DNA of 64,000 nt from Dactylis glomerata (Eukaryota > Streptophyta > Magnoliopsida > Poales > Poaceae), in NCBI GenBank assembly GCA_007115705.1, contig QXEO01000143.1, positions 8,105,434 through 8,169,433 on the forward strand. Direction: 5' to 3'. The notes below the pieces were generated by a model. That model was given only the letters and a program-made list of their open reading frames with translations, did not search any database and had not been told where the DNA came from. Both the position numbers and the translations under genes were made by a program. The first letter of the stretch is position 1. Every line of letters starts with the position of its first letter. Below are positions 57,089 through 64,000 of the stretch, one piece after another.

Positions 57089-57304
57089 CCTAACGGCCGT
57101 CAGTGCTTCGCCGTCCGCCGATGACACGTGGAGCTGACGTGTGGGTCCCAGTAGTCAGATAATGTGTTAGCCAGCTAAACAACAGCGATCAGTGCTCCGC
57201 GTCGCAACCTAGCCTCAAAAGAGGTATTTAAGTGTCAAAATGTCCAAAGGTGGTAGTTTCCAGACATGTTCGCCTCAAATGTGGTAGCTTTGCGTCATTA
57301 ACTC
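57089..57304 (-). repeat. Right terminal inverted repeat of the Mutator-like element
   Basis: It is the inverse of the left end, finishing GTCATTAACTC before the 9-base duplication. The transposase starts about 70 bases inside it. Confidence 0.95.
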
Positions 57305-57313
57305 GAGAGGAAC

Positions 57314-58217
57314 CTATTGGATCTAGATCTTGGAGTTCTTTGTGGATTTCTTCCTTGTTCTTTCTCTCATATCCCTCCATAGCATTTGTTGCTTTCGTAG
57401 GATTTGGGAGAGAAAGATTTGAGCACTTTGTGTGCTCTTGCCATTGTATTCAGTGCATCAGTTTGAGTTTTCCTTAGAGATTTGGGTAAATGGAAGTTTG
57501 TGAGCATGTTACTCTTGGGTTCTTGGAACCCTAGATGGCTTAGTGTCCTTTGTGGCATATATTTGGGGCCTCCAATTAAGTTGTAGATTCCTCAACCTTT
57601 ATGGCTTTGTGATGCCTTGGTGGCAATTTTTGGGAGCCTCCAATGAAGTTGTGGAGATTGCCCCAAGCTTGTACGGGTTTGGTGACCGCCCTCAAGTGTC
57701 CCATAGTGGATTGTGACACCTTGCTTTGTGCGAGGGCATGAGGAGAATAAGGTGAGCATTTGTGGCATTCGGTGAGTAGCGTGCCTCCGCTTCTTGAGGT
57801 GGCCTTTGTGGCATTTGGTATGCATCGTGCTACTACATCTCAAGGTGAGACCTTTTGTGGCGTTCGTAGTGCATTAAGCCGCCACACCTTGCACATTTAT
57901 GAAAAATAGATTACTTTTGCCCCATCAAAAATCAATTCAGTACTCATGGAAAAGCGGTAGCAAAATGAAAGTACATAATAACATTTTTTGAGTTCTTTGT
58001 ATAGTGTAGGTTGTTATAAAAAAATAGATTATGCTTAACAGTCCCCTAGGTGCACAACTATTATAAATATTTGTTTTTTTACTACTTGACATCGAATAAT
58101 AGAAAGAGTGTGTCTTGTTCTCATTGTTATTAAATTTTGGGTTTAGAAACTTCGATTATGTTGGTAATTCATCAAAATTGCAAAACTAACCTCAAACAAA
58201 AACCTTGTTAAAAAGAC
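57314..58217. other. Unassigned repetitive-looking host DNA
   Basis: It continues the sequence cut by the Mutator-like element at 52912. Around 57540-57890 it has diverged internal repeats (GGGGCCTCCAATTAAGTTGT / GGGAGCCTCCAATGAAGTTG; TTTGTGGCATT several times). No coding domain is seen. The last 300 bases are AT-rich and hold nothing recognised. Confidence 0.45.
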
Positions 58218-59841
58218 TGATACGTCTCAAACGTATCTATAATTTTTGATGCTCCATGCTTGTCTTACACCATTTGCCTATTGTTTCGTTACACTTAGTG
58301 GCATTTTTATGCATTTTCCGGAACTAACCTATTAACGAAGTGCCACAGTGCCAGTTTCCTGTTTTTTGCTGTTTTTGTGTTTCAGAAGTGATACACAGGA
58401 AATATTCTCGGAATTGGACGAAACAAGTTCCTGAAGTCATATTTTACCCGGAAGCTTCCAGACATCCGAAGGAGAGAAGGAGTAGGGCCACGTGGGCCCC
58501 ACACACACAGGCGGCGCGGCCAGGGGCCTGGCCGCGCCAGCCACGTGTGAGGGAGCGTGGGACCCCCTCTGACATCGCCCTTTCGCCTATAAGTACCCCT
58601 GACGAGAAAAACCTAAGGACCCGATCAGTTTTCCAGAATACATCGCGATCCGCCGCCGCCGTCGACCCGAAGATCGGGAGGGTCCAGAAGCTCTTCCCGG
58701 CACCCTGCCGGAGAGGGGAATCGCCACCGGAGGTCTTCTTCATCGCCATGCTTGCCTCCGGAGCGATGAGTGAGTAGTCTACCTTGGACTATGGGTCCAT
58801 AGCAGTAGCTAGATGGTTGTCTTCTCCACCATGTGCTTCATGTTTAGATCTCATGAGCTGCCATACATGATTGAGATCACCGTTATGTAATTCTATGATG
58901 TTGGTTTGTTGGGATCCGATGAATATTGGTGTTTATGATTAAGTTGTTGTACTGAATTATATCTTTTGTTATCTCTATGTTGTTTATGATCTTGCATGCT
59001 CTCCGTTGTTAGTAGCTATCTTGGCCGAGTAGTTGCTAGTGACTCCAAGAGGGGGTATTTATGCTCGATAGTGGGTTCATGTCTCTATTTCACCTGGGGG
59101 AGTGACAGAAACCTCTAAGGTGGTAGATGTGCTGTTGCTACTAGGGAGAAAACAACATTCATATGCTCAAGGGCATATGCTTTGTTTACATTACACACTT
59201 TGCTTAATGCAATTATCTGTTGTTCGCAACTTAATACTTCTGGGGTGTTCGGATGATATCCCCGGGAGTGGATTATTAGTCATAGATGCAGTTGGATGGC
59301 GGTCTATGTATTTTGTTGTAATGCCCAGAGCGAATCTCATAGTGATCTTCTTGACATATCACGTTATCTTTATTCTATCAATTGCCCAACTGTAATTTGT
59401 TTACCCAGCATGTTATTTATCTATGGAGAGACACCACTAGTGAACTGTGGACCCCGGTCCTATTTTAATCATATTGCAATCACCTGTTTACTTTTCCCGC
59501 ACTGTTTACTTTACTCGCATATTACTACTGTTTTCCACTCGATACACTCATAACCTTTGTTTCAAGCAAACCGGTGAGATTGACAACCTCATCGCAAGTT
59601 GGGGACAAAGTATTTGTTTGTGTGTGTGCAGGTTCCACAAACACCTTCAGTCGTCACCATCTCTCTTCTCCTGTTCGATAAACCTTGGTTTCTTAACTGA
59701 GGGAAAACTAGCCGCTACACTCATCATACCTTCCTCTTGGGGTTCCCAACGGGCTGGTCATCACCACGCACAAGGACTTACTGCTCCCACGTCAACTAAA
59801 CGCCACAGCTCTTTTCTGGCGTCATCATCACACGAGTAGCA
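58218..59841 (+). repeat. 5' LTR of Athila-type copy 2
   Basis: It starts TGATACGTCTC and aligns with 2102-3750. The end at GTAGCA is chosen because it leaves the same 10-base spacer before the primer site. A partial repeat of the end (CTCTTTTCTGGCGTC near 59810) makes it uncertain by about 40 bases. Confidence 0.8.
58588..58593 (+). promoter_or_regulatory. LTR TATA box
   Basis: TATAAG in the context CGCCTATAAGTACCCC, at the same place as TATAAAG at 2473. Confidence 0.5.
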
Positions 59842-59851
59842 GCTTCTTTTC

Positions 59852-59869
59852 TGGCGCCGTTGCCGGGGA
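59852..59869 (+). other. tRNA-Asp primer-binding site
   Basis: TGGCGCCGTTGCCGGGGA is a perfect complement of the plant tRNA-Asp 3' end including CCA. Confidence 0.92.
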
Positions 59870-60037
59870 AGAGAGAAGACTTCTGCGAGGGGAGTTCTTT
59901 GCACACACATTCTTTACTTTGTTATTTGTTTTGCTTTACTTTACTTTATTTTACCTGCACTGTTTTTTATATCAAAAACCCAAAAAAATTAGAATCCTTG
60001 GTAGTTGTTTTTACTTGTTTACTTTCGTTTTGCTGAA

Positions 60038-62101
60038 ATGGGTACTCCTGAAAACACCAAGTTGTGTGACTTTGCTAGCACGAACAATAGTGATTTTATC
60101 TGCACTCCTATTGCACCAACTGTCCCTGCTACCACCTTTTATGAGATCAAGCCTGCTTTATTGAACCTTGTTATGAAAGAGCAATTTTCTGGTGCTAGTA
60201 CTGAAGATGCTGCAGCTCATCTCAACAATTTTGTTGAGCTTTGTGAGATGCAGAAATATAAGGATGTTGATAGTGATATTATTAAGCTCAAGTTGTTTCC
60301 TTTTTCTTTGAGAGGAAAGGCTAAAGATTGGTTGCTGTCTTTGACTAAGAATAGTATTGATTCATGGGCTAAGTGTAAGGATGCTTTTATTGGTAGATAC
60401 TATCCTCCTGCTAAGATTATAGCTTTGCGTAGCAATATTATGAAGTTTACTCAGTTTGATAATGAACATGTTGCTCAAGCTTGGGAAAGAATGAAATCTA
60501 TGGTAAAGAATTGCCCCACTCATGGACTGACTACTTGGATGATTATCCAAACTTTTTATGCAGGACTGAATTTTTCTTCAAGGAACCTACTTGATTCAGC
60601 TGCTGGAGGCACTTTTATGTCCCTCACATTGGGCGTCGCATCAAAGTTACTCGACAACATGATGGTAAATTATTCCGAATGGCACACCGAGAGAGCTCCA
60701 CAAGGTAAGAAGGTAAATTCTGTTGAGGAAACCTCTTCCTTGAATGATAAGATTGATACAATTATGGCTATGCTTGCTAATGATAGGACTCATGTTGATC
60801 CTAATAATGTTCCTTTGGCCTCTCTGGTTGCTCAAGAAGAGCAAGTTGATGTGAATTTCATTAGAAACAACAATTTTAACAACAATGCTTATAGGAACAA
60901 TTTTGCTAGTAACAATTATAGGCCGTATCCTTCTACCAATGGTAATGGTTATGGTAACTCTTATGGTAATTCCTACAACAACACTAGGGCCGCGCCCTCC
61001 GAGCTTGAGGTAATGCTCAAGGACTTCATCGGTAAGCAAACTGCTTTTAACAAGTCTGTTGAGGAAAAGTTAGGCAAAATTGATATTCTTGCTTCTAAAG
61101 TTGATAGCCTTGCTCATGATGTTGAACTTCTAAAATTAAAAGTGTTTCCTAATGATGTGAATGTGAGCAATATTGTTGCTGCCGCTAATGCTACCCAAGT
61201 TGGAATTGATGAAAATATTAGATTGTTAGCGGAATTGCATGCCAGGTGGGAAAGAGAAGATGAGATGGCTAGAGAGATGAAGGTATGTACTATTACTACC
61301 TCTAATTATGTTGCTCCTACTGATAACAATCCTCTTACTTTGATTGGTGTAGAGAAAACTCCCACTCCTTGTGTTAAAAAGCCTAAAATTGCCAAAACTT
61401 TTTCTCAAAAGAGTGCTGAAATTTTTTGGAGTGTGGGAGATGATAGCTCTATTTCTTTTAATGATTTTGATGTTGATGGCTGCAATATATCTGAAGTTAT
61501 TTTGTTCTTGCAAAAGCTTGCTTTGACTCCCAATGCTAGTTCTTTAAATATTGCTTTTACTAAGCATATTACCAATGCTCTCATAAAGATTAGGGATGAA
61601 AAGTTGAAGCAAAAAGCCTCTGTTCCCAAGAAGTTAGAAGATGGTTGGGAACCCATCATTGATATGCATGTTAATGGTTATGATTTCCATGCTTTATGTG
61701 ATCTAGGTGCTAGTATTTCTATCATGCCTAGAAAGATTTATGACATGCTTGATTTACCACCACTTGAAAAGTGTTATTTTGATATTCCTATTGCTGATGT
61801 TGCTAAGAAGAAACCTTTGGGAAGGATTAATGATGTTCTTATTGTGGTTAACAATAACCTTGTTCCCGTTGATTTTCTTGTTATGGACGTTGAATGCCAT
61901 GCTTCATGTCCTATTATTTTGGGAAGACCCTTTCTTCGAACTGTATGTGCTATCATTGATATGAGGGAAGGCACTATCAAATATCAATTCCCATTAAAGA
62001 AAGGTATGGAACACTTCCCTAGGAAAAGAAAGAAATTACTTTTTGACTCTATTCTTAGAGCAAATTATGAGCTTGATGCTTCATCTATTGATATTACTTG
62101 A
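60038..62101 (+). CDS. Athila-type Gag and aspartic protease, intact
   Basis: The frame gives 687 residues from ATG 60038 (MGTPENTKLCDFAS) with no internal stop. The N-terminal half is Gag-like: FSGASTEDAAAHLNNFVELC, RGKAKDWLLSL, YYPPAKI and QAWERMKSMVKNCP match the retrotransposon Gag fold. A low-complexity Asn/Tyr/Gly stretch (about residues 275-325) and a coiled-coil-like part (about 330-375) follow. The protease has ALCDLGASISIMP near residue 555 and ends PIILGRPFLRT. No CCHC knuckle is seen. The open frame extends 11 codons upstream without another clear start. The protein could package this element's RNA; replication enzymes would have to come from another element. Confidence 0.88.
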   Translation: MGTPENTKLCDFASTNNSDFICTPIAPTVPATTFYEIKPALLNLVMKEQFSGASTEDAAAHLNNFVELCEMQKYKDVDSDIIKLKLFPFSLRGKAKDWLLSLTKNSIDSWAKCKDAFIGRYYPPAKIIALRSNIMKFTQFDNEHVAQAWERMKSMVKNCPTHGLTTWMIIQTFYAGLNFSSRNLLDSAAGGTFMSLTLGVASKLLDNMMVNYSEWHTERAPQGKKVNSVEETSSLNDKIDTIMAMLANDRTHVDPNNVPLASLVAQEEQVDVNFIRNNNFNNNAYRNNFASNNYRPYPSTNGNGYGNSYGNSYNNTRAAPSELEVMLKDFIGKQTAFNKSVEEKLGKIDILASKVDSLAHDVELLKLKVFPNDVNVSNIVAAANATQVGIDENIRLLAELHARWEREDEMAREMKVCTITTSNYVAPTDNNPLTLIGVEKTPTPCVKKPKIAKTFSQKSAEIFWSVGDDSSISFNDFDVDGCNISEVILFLQKLALTPNASSLNIAFTKHITNALIKIRDEKLKQKASVPKKLEDGWEPIIDMHVNGYDFHALCDLGASISIMPRKIYDMLDLPPLEKCYFDIPIADVAKKKPLGRINDVLIVVNNNLVPVDFLVMDVECHASCPIILGRPFLRTVCAIIDMREGTIKYQFPLKKGMEHFPRKRKKLLFDSILRANYELDASSIDIT

Positions 62102-64000
62102 TTCGCAATTTTCTGCGCCTAGCTCAAAGGCGTTAAAGAAAAGCACTCTTGGGAGATAACCCATTGTTTACTTTTCAGTACTTTTTCTTTTATTTGAGTC
62201 TTGGAAGTCATTACTACTGTAATGACCGCTCCTTATCTTGTTTATTTCGTTTTTGTACCAAGAGAAGCCTCTAATTTGAGTGAGGTAAAGATTTGGGGAT
62301 GTTGCTGTCCTGAAACTATTTTCGGTGCTGCACCGTAAAAATTCGTGAAAATTCTCTGTTTATCTTTTGGACCTGCGATTTCTTGTGCATATGCCCCAGG
62401 TTATATGCAAACTTTTCTTAGTTGAACACTTTTTGATTTGAGCAACGGAAAATCCCTCAAAAATTCGTCCATTATCAGCTGTTCAGTTTTGACAGATTTC
62501 TGCCAATATTTGTTTTTGCCACTTTATCGCTTTCTTTTGAGTTCTTTTTGATCATGGAACTCTTGTGGAAGTTGCTACAGTAGTATATACTTTATATGTG
62601 GTGGTTTTGGGTTGAAACCTGAAGCTAAAAGAGGTTGAATATATTTTATGCTTACACTAATGTTGCTAATAGAATTGTGTTTAGTTTTGTATGAAGGAAG
62701 TTTTCAAGTGTAGGGATTGGAGAATGATGAGATGAGTTGAAGAATGGACAAAAGCTCAAGCTTGGGGATGCCCATGCATCACTCCAAGAAATATCCAAGA
62801 AGTACAAGCGTCAAAGCTTGGGGATGCCCCCGAGGCACCCCTTCTTCATCGGCAAAAATCAGGTCACCTTTCAAAACACTATATTTTTATTGCTTCATGC
62901 ACTATGTGTTTTTCTTGGAGCGTCAGTTGTTTTAGTTTTCTTAGTTTGTTTAGTTTGTTTGTTTGCTGCAATAAATGGTTGGACCCCAACAAATTTCCTT
63001 TGGAGGAGATATACTCGTTTTCATTTGCAAAGAACGCTCTAGTTTTCACTCTTATTAAAAATCGAGCGCTCTACTTTTTCTGCTACTGCTTTTGGTTTTC
63101 GTTTTCGCCTGGATTTGCGTTCAGATCTTGTCATATCTTTTCATCAAGGTGTATTTTTGCCTCTGGTCTTCATTGGTTTTCATCAAAAGAGGTGTTTATA
63201 AAAATTTCAAATAGTGTTGGAAAAGAGAAAAAGCTTTGTGCAAAATAGTGGTACAAGAAGGAGCTTGTGTAGACTGCGGCTTAGGCTTTTTCATGTCATG
63301 CTTGATGTCTTTTTGATAGTATGCTTAGTGGTTTTGCTGTAGCATGACTTGTCTCAAATAACTGAGATTGCTTAATGAGCCTTTGAAAAAATCATGCGTT
63401 GTTTTTATTGTATGGAAGCATTATTTTGGTTTTCTCCTTGATGCTTTATTTGGGTTGACTTGGCGCATGCTCACACATGTTAGACTCTTCAAAAGTCGCC
63501 ATTAGCCATCATGATCATTTAGTTTTTGACTTTTGATGCCATCGTATGCTTCTTTTAATGTCGCTTTGTCGCTTTGCATGATTATGGCCATTATTGCTCT
63601 CTTATTTGGTCGCTCCCAGTCTTTTGCTAGCCCTCACCTTGTACTGAGTATGAGCTCTACTCGTGCATCCAACTCCTAAAAACCAAGTTTGCCATTGTGT
63701 CCACTATAAATTCCTATGCATGGTATTTGTAAGCCATTCCAAAGTAAAAATTTTGTGTGCTACCTTTCAAAAACCTTCAAAACACTTCTCGTTTTGTGAC
63801 ACTGTTTTCAGCTCATGGGGACGTAGTGGTCGGATTTGCTATCTTCCATATTGCTTATTCCAAAAAGAAAAAAAAAGAAAAAAGAAAGAAAAAAGGCACT
63901 CCTCCAAAGAATGTGAATGTTGGTGGGCACCCGATGGAATCGGTTAGCCATGGTTTGTGAAAGGAAAAGGTGGGGAGGAGTGCCAAGTTTTATAAAAAGA
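62102..64000 (+). other. 3' internal region of Athila-type copy 2, no gene
   Basis: After the stop come GGCGTTAAAGAAAAGC and GGGAGATAACCC, blocks I associate with this family. Then two AAGCTTGGGGATGCC motifs resembling polypurine tracts (near 62760 and 62816). From 62935 it matches the window's first bases. 63530-64000 matches, reversed, the 3' region of the element at 29802-49043. Frames here are short and not convincing. Confidence 0.7.

Larger units (their letters stand above)
52913..57304. mobile_element. Complete Mutator-like element with two convergent genes (4.4 kb)
   Basis: 216-bp terminal inverted repeats (52913-53128 and 57089-57304) begin GAGTTAATGACGC. Nine-base duplications GAGGGGAAC / GAGAGGAAC (52904-52912 and 57305-57313) differ at one base. 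Inside, a transposase runs leftward and a GRF-finger gene runs rightward. Each starts near one inverted repeat and they meet tail to tail. This layout matches the mudrA/mudrB plan of maize MuDR, although the second protein is not recognisably MURB. Confidence 0.96.
58218..64000 (+). mobile_element. Athila-type Gypsy element, copy 2: 5' LTR, Gag-protease, 3' region; runs off the window
   Basis: LTR, tRNA-Asp primer site, one Gag-protease frame and a 3' internal region that matches window start 1-780. No reverse transcriptase, RNase H or integrase lies between the protease stop and the 3' region, so this copy looks naturally polymerase-free rather than broken. The left flank AAGAC (58213-58217) would be the duplication; its partner lies outside. 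The Sabrina/WHAM-like label is from memory. Confidence 0.88.

Noticed and set aside
59852..59869. tRNA-like matches (Asp, Lys and initiator Met)
   Set aside because: Only the 18 bases complementary to tRNA 3' ends are present; they are primer sites beside LTRs, not tRNA genes.
1..64000. The left (1-3750) and right (58218-64000) Athila pieces as two halves of one split element
   Set aside because: The left piece is a 3' half and the right piece a 5' half in the same orientation, and they overlap in content, so they are two separate copies.

Overview
The window is plant nuclear DNA, almost certainly from a grass of the wheat/barley tribe (Triticeae). I infer this from the large nested LTR retrotransposons (Athila, Tekay and Tat types), from LTR ends and tRNA-primed sites that I recognise as Triticeae-like, and from Stowaway and Tourist MITEs. 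I found no intact ordinary host gene, no tRNA or rRNA gene and no CRISPR array. Nearly all of it is mobile DNA inserted into mobile DNA. Most boundaries below rest on target-site duplications (TSDs) read directly from the sequence.

Layout, left to right. 1-3750 is the 3' half of an Athila-type (Sabrina/WHAM-like) element with its LTR. 3891-5265 is a broken 5' end of another Gypsy element, with a primer site, a 24-33 bp minisatellite and an AT-rich repeat. 5266-6722 and 18523-20097 are older host DNA holding a 690-bp tandem duplication. Copy 1 was hit by a solo LTR (6188-6522, TSD CTAGG) and by an 11.8-kb Tekay chromovirus (6723-18517, TSD CGGGA). Copy 2 preserves both empty sites. 20108-27374 is a minus-strand non-LTR retroposon split by a young, non-coding, repeat-built LTR element (20768-26970, TSD CTTCA). 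A second small non-LTR retroposon lies at 27461-27864.

28207-49225 is a Tourist/Harbinger-like element (TSD TAA). It contains a minus-strand Athila-type retrotransposon (29802-49043, TSD GGCAC), which in turn contains a young minus-strand Tat-clade retrotransposon (37069-45913, TSD CTTAG). The Tat element carries an antisense gene for an AT-hook plus B3-like DNA-binding protein, with its own TATA box and poly(A) signal. After more host DNA and two MITEs comes a complete Mutator-like element (52913-57304; 216-bp inverted ends; 9-bp TSD). It has two convergent genes: a MURA-type transposase with premature amber stops, and an intact three-exon gene for a GRF-zinc-finger/coiled-coil protein. Their coding 3' ends overlap. 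The window ends inside a second plus-strand Athila-type element (58218-64000) that encodes an intact Gag-protease but shows no polymerase.

How the parts relate. The Tat, Tekay and Athila elements each carry their own priming site (tRNA-Lys type, initiator-Met and Asp). The short repeat-built element shares the tRNA-Lys-type site and a similar polypurine tract with the Tat element, so it may depend on Tat-type machinery. The pol-less Athila copy shares its tRNA-Asp site and 3' region with the polymerase-bearing Athila copy. The two most striking finds are accessory DNA-binding genes: the antisense B3/AT-hook gene and the GRF-finger gene that sits where mudrB sits in MuDR.
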